From Pseudomonadota bacterium (GTDB lineage Bacteria > Pseudomonadota > Alphaproteobacteria > Rhizobiales > Xanthobacteraceae): a DNA stretch of 16,222 nucleotides. Made by a program: the position numbers and the translations under genes. Where the stretch lies: the NCBI GenBank assembly GCA_963205465.1, contig CAUJKG010000180.1, positions 1-16,222 on the forward strand, read 5' to 3'. Below are positions 6,112 through 12,534 of the stretch, piece after piece. Each line of letters begins with the position of its first letter. The first letter of the stretch is position 1. A model generated the notes under the pieces. The model was not told the DNA's origin and ran no database searches. It was given only the letters and a program-made list of their open reading frames with translations.

Positions 6112-7452
6112 TTGCCGACAACTTCAATTCTTATTCTGGCAGCGGGCGAAGGTACCCGGATGCGCTCCGCACTTCCGAAAGTGCTGCATCGCGTGGGCGG
6201 CGCGTCGCTGATCGGGCATGTGCTGGCAAGCGCAGCAAAAAGCGGCGCGCATGGCGTGGACGTGGTCATCGGCCCGGAGCGCGACGATGTTGCCGCCGAG
6301 ATCAAACGGATCGGGCCGGACGCCAGGATCTATGTGCAGCGCGAAAGGCTGGGTACCGCGCATGCGGTGCTTTCCGCGAAGGAGGCACTGTCGAGCGGAC
6401 ACGATCTCATCGTCGCCTTCGGCGACACGCCGCTGGTGCGCGCCGAGACTTTCTCCATGCTGGCAGATGCGCTGCAGGACGCCGCGGTCGCCGTCCTTGG
6501 TTTCCGGCCGAAGAATCCGCACGGCTATGGCCGGCTGGTGATGGAAGGCGATCAACTCGTTTCCATCCGCGAAGAAAAGGATGCCAGCGACGCTGAGCGC
6601 AAGATTGGACTATGCAATGCCGGCATCATGGCCTTTGCCGGCAAGCACGCGCTCTCCTTGATCGAAGCGATCGGGAACGAGAACGCGAAAGGCGAATATT
6701 ACCTGACCGACGCAGTCGCACTCGCACGGGCGCGTAATCTGAAGGTTGCGGTCCGCGAAGCCGCCGAGGAGGAAGTCATGGGCATCAATGACCGCGCGCA
6801 ACTCGCGGAAGCCGAATCCGAACTACAAAAGCGGCTGCGCAAAGCTGCGCTCGAAAGCGGCGTCACGCTGATCGCGCCCGAGACCGTGTTTCTCAGCGCC
6901 GACACCCAATTCGGCAAGGACGTCACGGTCGAACCCAATGTCGTGTTCGGTCCCGGCGTCGTGGTAAAAGATGGCGCGACCATCAAGGCGTTTTCGCATC
7001 TGGAAGGCGCGGAAGTCGGCGAGGGCGCTTCAGTCGGGCCGTTCGCGCGATTGCGCCCTGGCACCAAGCTCGGCGCCAAAACGCGGATCGGAAATTTCGT
7101 CGAAGTGAAAGCGGCAGTCCTTGGCGAAGGCGCGAAGGCAAACCACTTAGCCTATGTCGGCGATGCCAGCGTCGGACCCAACGCCAATATCGGCGCTGGC
7201 ACGATCACCTGCAATTATGACGGCCACGCCAAAAGCAAGACCGACATCGGCGAGGGCGCGTTCATCGGCTCTAATTCGGCGCTGGTCGCGCCGGTCAAGA
7301 TCGGCGCGGGCGCTTATGTCGGTTCCGGCTCGGTCATCACCGAGGACGTTCCTGCTGACGCGCTCGCCCTCGGCCGGGGCCGCCAGGCTGTTAAGGAAGG
7401 CTGGGCAGCCGCCGAGCGCAAACGCCGGGCGAAGGCCGGAAAACACGATTAA
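6112..7452 (+). CDS. glmU: Bifunctional GlmU: glucosamine-1-phosphate N-acetyltransferase / UDP-GlcNAc pyrophosphorylase
   Basis: GlmU acetylates glucosamine-1-phosphate with acetyl-CoA and then couples it to UTP, giving UDP-GlcNAc for peptidoglycan and lipid A. Counting from 6112 (446 aa), the pyrophosphorylase domain opens with LAAGEGTRM at 9-17, followed by LPKVLH with its conserved Lys at 23, and GDTPL near 104. The left-handed beta helix occupies the C-terminal half, with hexapeptide repeats such as IGNFVE and IGAGTITCNYDG and the probable catalytic His at 345 in KANHLAYVGD. No ATG or GTG is available between the in-frame stop at 6025-6027 and the first motif, so initiation must be at TTG: 6112, with ACGGAA about eight bases upstream, or 6091, with no visible ribosome site. 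It is followed 110 bases later by glmS. Confidence 0.95.
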   Translation: MPTTSILILAAGEGTRMRSALPKVLHRVGGASLIGHVLASAAKSGAHGVDVVIGPERDDVAAEIKRIGPDARIYVQRERLGTAHAVLSAKEALSSGHDLIVAFGDTPLVRAETFSMLADALQDAAVAVLGFRPKNPHGYGRLVMEGDQLVSIREEKDASDAERKIGLCNAGIMAFAGKHALSLIEAIGNENAKGEYYLTDAVALARARNLKVAVREAAEEEVMGINDRAQLAEAESELQKRLRKAALESGVTLIAPETVFLSADTQFGKDVTVEPNVVFGPGVVVKDGATIKAFSHLEGAEVGEGASVGPFARLRPGTKLGAKTRIGNFVEVKAAVLGEGAKANHLAYVGDASVGPNANIGAGTITCNYDGHAKSKTDIGEGAFIGSNSALVAPVKIGAGAYVGSGSVITEDVPADALALGRGRQAVKEGWAAAERKRRAKAGKHD

Positions 7453-7480
7453 TGGGCTCGCTACACCGGCCGAAATGCTT

Positions 7481-7495
7481 TGTGATTTCATCACA
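7481..7495. promoter_or_regulatory. Inverted repeat upstream of glmS, possible operator
   Basis: TGTGAT at 7481-7486 and ATCACA at 7490-7495 form a perfect inverted repeat around TTC, in the 110-base gap between glmU and glmS. The half sites resemble those bound by CRP/FNR-type or GntR-type regulators. The spacing is shorter than the six bases between TGTGA and TCACA in the E. coli CRP site, so the protein, if any, is unknown. No strong promoter boxes are visible beside it. Confidence 0.35.
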
Positions 7496-7562
7496 CTGCG
7501 CAACGGCTCTTAAACCAGTCTCGCGCTAGGATTCGCGTATCTCATGAGGGTTGGTTCGTCGC

Positions 7563-9386
7563 ATGTGCGGCATCGTTGGAATTCTCGGTAAGTCTCCCGT
7601 CGCACCGCAACTCGTGGAAGCGTTGAAGCTCCTCGAATATCGCGGCTATGACTCCGCGGGCGTTGCAACGCTCGAGAGCGGTACGCTGACGCGCCGCCGC
7701 GCCGAAGGAAAACTGCGCGAACTCGAAGAGCGCCTGCACCGCGATCCCCTGAAAGGGCTGATCGGCATCGGCCATACGCGCTGGGCCACGCACGGTGCAC
7801 CGAACGAAACCAATGCGCATCCGCACGCGACCGACAAGCTCGCGGTCGTTCACAACGGCATCATCGAGAATTTTCGCGAACTCCGCGAAGAGCTGGAAGC
7901 CGGCGGCGCGAAATTCCTGACCGAAACCGATACCGAGGTCGTCGCTCATCTCGTGACCAGTGCGATGAACAAGGGCAAGAGCCCGGTCGAAGCAGTCTCG
8001 GAATCGCTCCCGCGGCTTCGCGGCGCCTTCGCGCTCGGTTTTCTCTTCAAGGGCGAGGATAATCTGCTCATCGGCGCGCGCCGGGGCAGCCCGCTCGCGG
8101 TCGGTTACGGTTCGGGCGAAATGTATCTCGGCTCCGACGCAATTGCGCTCGCGCCGATGACGAACAAGATCGCTTATCTCGAAGAGGGCGATCTCGTCAT
8201 TCTTACGCGGGATACCGTCGAGGTGCGTGACGAGAAGGGCGTGAAGGTCGAACGGCCGGTGCAGATCGTGGCGGCCGGCTCCTTCATCGTCGACAAAGGC
8301 AATCACCGCCATTTTATGGCGAAGGAAATTCACGAGCAGCCCGAAGTCGTGGGGCATACGCTTGCACACTACATCGACATGGCGCGCGCCGAAGTGCGGC
8401 TGCCGAAGCTCGATTTCGATTTCCGGAATGTGGACCGTATTACGATCTCGGCCTGCGGCACCGCGTTCTATGCCGGCCTCGTCGCCAAATACTGGTTCGA
8501 GCGCTTCGCCCGCATCACGGTGGACGTCGATATCGCGTCGGAGTTTCGCTATCGCGATGCGCCGCTGCCGAAGAACGGGCTCGCGATTTTCGTGTCGCAG
8601 TCCGGTGAAACCGCCGATACGCTGGCTTCGCTCCGCTACGCGAAAGAGCACGGCCAGCATACGCTGTCGATCGTAAACGTGCCTACTTCGACGATTGCGC
8701 GCGAGAGCGGCGCGATCATGCCGACGCTGGCGGGACCGGAAATCGGGGTCGCATCGACGAAAGCCTTTACCTGCCAGTTGGCAGCACTCGCTGTGCTTGC
8801 CATCGGAGCGGGGCGGGCACGCGGAAATCTTTCGGCGGAAGACGAACACAAGCTGGTCAACGCGCTGATCGAAGTCCCGCGTCATATGGCCGAAGCGCTG
8901 AAACTCGAACACGACATCGAGCGCCTGGCCAAGGAGCTGATGAACGCGAAGGACGTGCTCTATCTCGGCCGCGGCACGATTTTTCCGCTAGCGCTTGAGG
9001 GTGCGCTGAAGCTGAAGGAAATTTCCTACATCCATGCCGAAGGCTATGCTGCGGGCGAACTGAAGCACGGGCCCATCGCGCTGATCGACGAACAGATGCC
9101 GGTCGTGGTGATCGCGCCGCATGATTTCGTCTTCGAGAAGACCGCCTCGAACATGCAGGAAGTGCTGGCACGCGGCGGGCGCATCATTCTCGTCACGGAC
9201 CGCAAGGGCGCGGCTTCTGCCGGCGTGAAAGCCGAGGCGGTGTTGACGCTCCCTGATATGCCCGCAACCGTGACGCCGCTGGTGTTCTCGATCCCGGTGC
9301 AATTGCTTGCCTATCACGTGGCGGTCCTGCGCGGAACCGACGTGGATCAGCCGAGAAACCTCGCAAAGTCCGTCACAGTGGAATGA
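7563..9386 (+). CDS. glmS: Glutamine--fructose-6-phosphate aminotransferase (isomerizing)
   Basis: GlmS transfers the amide nitrogen of glutamine to fructose-6-phosphate, making glucosamine-6-phosphate, the first committed step to UDP-GlcNAc. The frame runs back to a TTG at 7551, but the ATG at 7563 is required, because the next residue, Cys2 in MCGIVG, becomes the N-terminal catalytic nucleophile after Met removal. The 607-residue product matches the family. The Ntn glutaminase domain (about 1-230) shows EYRGYDSAG and GHTRWATHG. Two SIS sugar-isomerase domains follow, with SQSGETADT at 345-353 and YAAGELKHGPIALI in the second half. The C-terminus DQPRNLAKSVTVE is the classic closing motif. 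GAGG lies about 13 bases upstream. Functionally and positionally paired with glmU. No ribozyme-like leader is seen. Confidence 0.97.
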   Translation: MCGIVGILGKSPVAPQLVEALKLLEYRGYDSAGVATLESGTLTRRRAEGKLRELEERLHRDPLKGLIGIGHTRWATHGAPNETNAHPHATDKLAVVHNGIIENFRELREELEAGGAKFLTETDTEVVAHLVTSAMNKGKSPVEAVSESLPRLRGAFALGFLFKGEDNLLIGARRGSPLAVGYGSGEMYLGSDAIALAPMTNKIAYLEEGDLVILTRDTVEVRDEKGVKVERPVQIVAAGSFIVDKGNHRHFMAKEIHEQPEVVGHTLAHYIDMARAEVRLPKLDFDFRNVDRITISACGTAFYAGLVAKYWFERFARITVDVDIASEFRYRDAPLPKNGLAIFVSQSGETADTLASLRYAKEHGQHTLSIVNVPTSTIARESGAIMPTLAGPEIGVASTKAFTCQLAALAVLAIGAGRARGNLSAEDEHKLVNALIEVPRHMAEALKLEHDIERLAKELMNAKDVLYLGRGTIFPLALEGALKLKEISYIHAEGYAAGELKHGPIALIDEQMPVVVIAPHDFVFEKTASNMQEVLARGGRIILVTDRKGAASAGVKAEAVLTLPDMPATVTPLVFSIPVQLLAYHVAVLRGTDVDQPRNLAKSVTVE

Positions 9387-9397
9387 ACCGGCGTCCG

Positions 9398-9433
9398 GGC
9401 GGGCTCACGCAGCGATCCCGCCGTTGTGAACGG
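9398..9433 (+). other. Two overlapping small inverted repeats after glmS
   Basis: GGCGGG (9398-9403) can pair with CCCGCC (9417-9422) across a 13-base loop. CCGTT (9421-9425) can pair with AACGG (9429-9433) around GTG. The two stems share bases 9421-9422, so they cannot both form completely. They begin eleven bases after the glmS stop. There is no T-run after either, so neither is a clear intrinsic terminator. Confidence 0.25.
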
Positions 9434-9508
9434 AAATCAGCTCCGCATACTTCCCTTTTCCTGCTTCGCCGCTAATCTGCCTCCCGGACAGCACTGCTGG
9501 GGAATGAA

Positions 9509-9982
9509 ATGGGCTTCGGGGACTCGATCGGCGAAGGCTTCTTTAATTATATGAATTTCCGCGACCGGGCCACGCGCGCGGAATACTGGTGGTGGGTGCT
9601 TTTCGCCATCATTGTCGCCATCGTAGCCGGCATTCTGGACGCGCTGATCTTCTGGGGCTGGGAGAACGGGCCGTTCGGACTTGTCACTTCGCTTGCGCTG
9701 TTTTTCCCGGGTCTTTCGGTCACGGTGCGCCGCCTGCATGACACCAATCGAAGCGGCTGGTGGATTCTGCTGCCGGTGATTCCCTTCATTCTGAGCATCG
9801 TGGGCTTTATCGCGGCGCTCTCGCTGGATCCGTTCAACTGGTATCGGGGACCGGGACTGGTTTACATCGCCGTTCCGGGGCTGCTCTTCATCGCGGCCTT
9901 GATCGTCATCACCGTGTTCATGTTCCTGCCCAGCAATCCGGGCAATAACCGTTTCGGACCCAATCGCTACGCGGGCTCCTGA
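9509..9982 (+). CDS. DUF805 family membrane protein
   Basis: A 157-residue inner-membrane protein of the DUF805 family. Diagnostic pieces are the N-terminal YMNFRDRATRAEYWWWVLF (about 14-32), the central VRRLHDTNRSGWW at 73-85 and the tail GNNRFGPN at 145-152. Four hydrophobic segments are likely (about 28-48, 58-71, 86-105, 118-140). The biochemical role of the family is not established; members occur singly near envelope or phage-related genes. GGGGA lies immediately upstream of the ATG and is a good ribosome site. It sits about 120 bases after glmS on the same strand, and a strong hairpin follows its stop, so it is probably the last gene of the glmU-glmS direction of transcription or its own unit. 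Confidence 0.88.
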   Translation: MGFGDSIGEGFFNYMNFRDRATRAEYWWWVLFAIIVAIVAGILDALIFWGWENGPFGLVTSLALFFPGLSVTVRRLHDTNRSGWWILLPVIPFILSIVGFIAALSLDPFNWYRGPGLVYIAVPGLLFIAALIVITVFMFLPSNPGNNRFGPNRYAGS

Positions 9983-9998
9983 CGCTGGATATGGTCCT

Positions 9999-10027
9999 TC
10001 CCGAGAAGCGCTTCATGCTTTTCGGGA
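9999..10027. terminator. Strong hairpin between convergent DUF805 gene and recG, probable bidirectional terminator
   Basis: TCCCGAGAAGC (9999-10009) and GCTTTTCGGGA (10017-10027) form an 11-base-pair stem with one G-U pair and the seven-base loop 10010-10016. It fills most of the 52-base gap between the DUF805 stop at 9982 and the recG stop at 10035. No U-run follows on either strand, so it may stop transcription weakly or mainly protect the 3' ends. Confidence 0.5.
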
Positions 10028-10034
10028 TCATGCG

Positions 10035-12128
10035 CTAACCAGCATCGAGCAGGCGAACGGCGTCTTCGCGTTCGAACAAATGCAGGAGAATCCGCAAGGC
10101 TTCTCCGCGCTTGCTTTTCAAGAGCGGATCCTGCGTGATGATCAGCGCAGCATCGCGCCGCGCAGTCTCAAGCAGATCCTTATGTGTGCTGGCATCGGCG
10201 ATCTTGAAGCCGGGCATGCCACTCTGGCGCGTGCCAAGGATTTCACCCTCGCCGCGTAGCGCTAAATCTTCTTCGGCAATCCGGAAGCCGTCTTCCGTCG
10301 CGCGCATGGTCCCGATGCGCCGCTTCGCCGTCGGTCCGAGCGGCGCGCGATAAAGCAAAAGGCAGGCGGATTTGCCTGCGCCCCGGCCGACGCGGCCGCG
10401 AAGCTGGTGAAGCTGCGCAAGCCCGAAGCGCTCGGCATGTTCGATCACGATGATGGTGGCCTCCGGCACGTCGACACCGACTTCCACCACGGTCGTTGCA
10501 ACGAGGAGCGGTGTCGCCCCGCTCGCGAAACGCGCCATGGCTTCGTCTTTCTCCGCGGCCTTCATCTTGCCATGCACGAGTCCGGCGCGGGTGCCAAAAA
10601 TTCCCTGCAGATGCGCGAAGCGAGCTTCCGCATCGGCGAGGTCAACTTCCTCGGATTCCTCGACCAGCGGACATATCCAGTAGGCGCGGGCGCCGCTCAC
10701 GATCGCGCGCTGCACGGCCTCGACGACTTCGTGGAGTCGGTCGAGCGCAATCGCCACGGTCTCGATCGGCTGCCGGCCCGCGGGCTTCTCGCGCAGTTCG
10801 GAGACGTCCATGTCGCCAAAATAGGTGAGCACGAGCGTGCGCGGGATCGGAGTCGCCGTCATCACCAGAACGTCGGTGGCGATTCCTTTCCCTGCGAGAG
10901 CCAAGCGCTGATGCACGCCGAAACGGTGCTGCTCGTCTACGACCGCGAGTGCAAGATCGTTGAATACGACATCGTCCTGAAATACCGCATGCGTTCCGAT
11001 CAGGAGATGCACGTCTCCTGCTGCGAGATCGGCAAGCAACGCCGCACGCGGGGCACCGCGCTCTCGCCCTGTCAGAATTTCGGCGCGGATTCCCACAGCC
11101 GCCGCAAGCGGTGCAATTCGTTGCAGGTGCTGCCGCGCCAGCACTTCCGTCGGCGCCATGATCGCGGCTTGCCTGCCGCTTTCGATCACATGTGCCGCCG
11201 CCATGAGCGCAACCAGCGTCTTTCCCGAGCCGACATCGCCCTGCAGCAACCTGAGCATGCGGTCTTCGGAAGTCAGATCGGCTTTGATATCGTCGATTGC
11301 CTTACGTTGCGAAGCGGTCAGCGAGAACGGCAGGACCGCTTCGATCTCCGCCTGCAGCTTGCCTTCAGCGATGTGGCTGCGGCCGGGCTCGCGCCGCATG
11401 TCGCTGCGCACCAGCGCGAGCGCAAGCTGATGCGAAAGCAGCTCGTCGTAAGCCAGCCGTGCCCGGAACGGCGAAGCCGGCTCGACGTCGTGCGGCTCTT
11501 CGGGGTTATGCATATGCCGAATGGAAACGCCGAAGCTTTCGTATTTCTGCGCACGAAGGAATGCACCGTCGATCCACTCAGGTAGCGGCGGCACTTTCGC
11601 GAGCGCCGCATTGCAGGCCCGGCGCACCATCGCGTTGGAAAGTCCCTGCGTCAGCGGATAGACCGGCTCCACTGCCGCAACCTTTGCCAGCCCCGCTTCA
11701 TCGGTGATGCGGTCGGGATGCGTCATCTGCAGGCGGCCGTCGTAAAGCACGGCCTTGCCCGAAACGTAGCGCTTCTCGCCGACGGGAAGCATCCGCTCAA
11801 TGCGGTCGCGCGGCATACCGAAGAACACAAGCTCGATGTCGTTGGTGTCGTCGTGCGCGAGCACGCGATGGGGCGCACGGCCGCGGGGAGGCGCGGGCTT
11901 GTGCTTGTCGATATGAATTTCCACCGTGACGATCGTGTCCGGCACGACGTCGCGCAGCTTCGGGCGCTCGCGGCGGTCGATCGCGCTATGCGGCAAATGA
12001 AACAGCGCGTCGAGCAGCCGCGGCTCGTCGCGGCCAAACAGCTTTCCGAACAGGCCCAGAAATTTCGGTCCTATGCCGGAAAGCTTGCCGAGACCGGCGA
12101 AGAGCGGAATCAGGACGGGCGGGCGCAT
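10035..12128 (-). CDS. recG: ATP-dependent DNA helicase RecG
   Basis: RecG remodels stalled replication forks and branch-migrates Holliday junctions. The 697-residue length is normal. The N-terminal wedge/OB region (about 1-240) includes LSGIGPKFLGLFGKLFG and the Arg-rich PHSAIDRRERP segment. The helicase motor carries Walker A GDVGSGKT at 297-304, the DEQH box at 398-401 and TATPIPRT at 424-431. The C-terminal half has the RecG/Mfd-type TRG region, with HQLRGRVGRG and LRGEGEILGTRQSG. The frame extends to a GTG at 12194, but the ATG at 12128 is preferred: MRPPVLIPLFAGL begins as RecG proteins do, and the extension would run into the control region of the divergent gene. Convergent with the DUF805 gene across a hairpin; divergent from sdhE-mfd. 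Confidence 0.96.
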   Translation of the reverse strand: MRPPVLIPLFAGLGKLSGIGPKFLGLFGKLFGRDEPRLLDALFHLPHSAIDRRERPKLRDVVPDTIVTVEIHIDKHKPAPPRGRAPHRVLAHDDTNDIELVFFGMPRDRIERMLPVGEKRYVSGKAVLYDGRLQMTHPDRITDEAGLAKVAAVEPVYPLTQGLSNAMVRRACNAALAKVPPLPEWIDGAFLRAQKYESFGVSIRHMHNPEEPHDVEPASPFRARLAYDELLSHQLALALVRSDMRREPGRSHIAEGKLQAEIEAVLPFSLTASQRKAIDDIKADLTSEDRMLRLLQGDVGSGKTLVALMAAAHVIESGRQAAIMAPTEVLARQHLQRIAPLAAAVGIRAEILTGRERGAPRAALLADLAAGDVHLLIGTHAVFQDDVVFNDLALAVVDEQHRFGVHQRLALAGKGIATDVLVMTATPIPRTLVLTYFGDMDVSELREKPAGRQPIETVAIALDRLHEVVEAVQRAIVSGARAYWICPLVEESEEVDLADAEARFAHLQGIFGTRAGLVHGKMKAAEKDEAMARFASGATPLLVATTVVEVGVDVPEATIIVIEHAERFGLAQLHQLRGRVGRGAGKSACLLLYRAPLGPTAKRRIGTMRATEDGFRIAEEDLALRGEGEILGTRQSGMPGFKIADASTHKDLLETARRDAALIITQDPLLKSKRGEALRILLHLFEREDAVRLLDAG

Positions 12129-12183
12129 GCTTTCGCGAAAGTGGATGAACGTCCGGCGCGGCGCAACCATGCATTGGCCATGC

Positions 12184-12212
12184 TTGAAAAGCACGCCGTG
12201 GCTTCGCTATAG
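12184..12212 (+). promoter_or_regulatory. Promoter of sdhE-mfd, with a self-complementary -10 box
   Basis: TTGAAA at 12184-12189 and CTATAG at 12207-12212 are separated by exactly 17 bases, matching the alphaproteobacterial housekeeping promoter pattern. Transcription should start near 12219, about 37 bases before the sdhE start. CTATAG is its own reverse complement, so it could also act as a -10 box toward recG, giving a leader of about 70 bases before the ATG at 12128. No -35 match is seen on that strand. Confidence 0.55.
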
Positions 12213-12218
12213 AAGCCC

Positions 12219-12239
12219 GCCCGGCACGTCCGGGCTTTT
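12219..12239 (+). terminator. Terminator-like hairpin at the predicted 5' end of the sdhE-mfd mRNA
   Basis: GCCCGG (12219-12224) and CCGGGC (12230-12235) form a perfect six-pair GC stem around the loop CACGT, followed by TTTT at 12236-12239. In form it is a short intrinsic terminator, yet it lies between the sdhE promoter and the sdhE ribosome site (GGAG at 12246-12249). An outer alternative pairs AAGCCCG (12213-12219) with CGGGCTT. It may be a 5' stabilising stem, an attenuator, or a block to transcription entering from upstream. Confidence 0.45.
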
Positions 12240-12255
12240 GGCGTTGGAGCACTTC

Positions 12256-12534
12256 GTGAGCACGGATTTCGGAACTCTGGACGACCGCAGGAAGCGGCTG
12301 CGTTTTCACGCCTGGCATCGCGGCACGCGGGAAATGGACCTTGTCCTCGGCCGCTTCGTCGATGCGAACGTTGCTGACCTCAGCAACGAGGAAATCGCGA
12401 CACTCGAGGCGCTAATGGAAGCGCCGGACCCGGAACTGTACCTCTGGATCGCAGGAACCGCGGACGTACCCGCGAATTTCGATTCGCCGCTGTTTCGGAA
12501 AATTGTCGCGTTCCACCAAGGCCGGGCCCAGTGA
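12256..12534 (+). CDS. sdhE: FAD assembly factor SdhE (DUF339/SDHAF2 family)
   Basis: A 92-residue soluble protein that promotes covalent attachment of FAD to the flavoprotein subunit of succinate dehydrogenase. The family signature is clear: RRKRLRFHAWHRGTREMDL at 11-29, with the conserved RGxxE motif as R22-G23-T24-R25-E26. The helical C-terminal part contains LEALMEAPDPELYLWIAG at 50-67, the second conserved patch. The frame is open further upstream, but the GTG at 12256 is chosen: GGAG at 12246-12249 stands six bases before it, a promoter lies just upstream, and the encoded N-terminus has family length. The stop overlaps the GTG of mfd in the sequence GTGA, so translation of the two is probably coupled. 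The gene stands next to recG and mfd although its product serves respiration. Confidence 0.93.
   Translation: MSTDFGTLDDRRKRLRFHAWHRGTREMDLVLGRFVDANVADLSNEEIATLEALMEAPDPELYLWIAGTADVPANFDSPLFRKIVAFHQGRAQ

Noticed and set aside
7481..7495. Canonical CRP site
   Set aside because: The half sites match TGTGA and TCACA, but the spacing is five bases rather than six, so I keep it only as an unassigned inverted repeat.
7453..7562. glmS ribozyme or riboswitch in the glmS leader
   Set aside because: The gap is only 110 bases, shows no ribozyme-like core, and that ribozyme is known mainly from Gram-positive bacteria.
7542..8912. Long minus-strand open frame opposite glmS
   Set aside because: Antisense to a complete glmS with intact motifs; no family features and atypical composition.
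10407..11585. Long plus-strand open frame opposite recG
   Set aside because: Covers the RecG motor in antisense; no ribosome site or domain.
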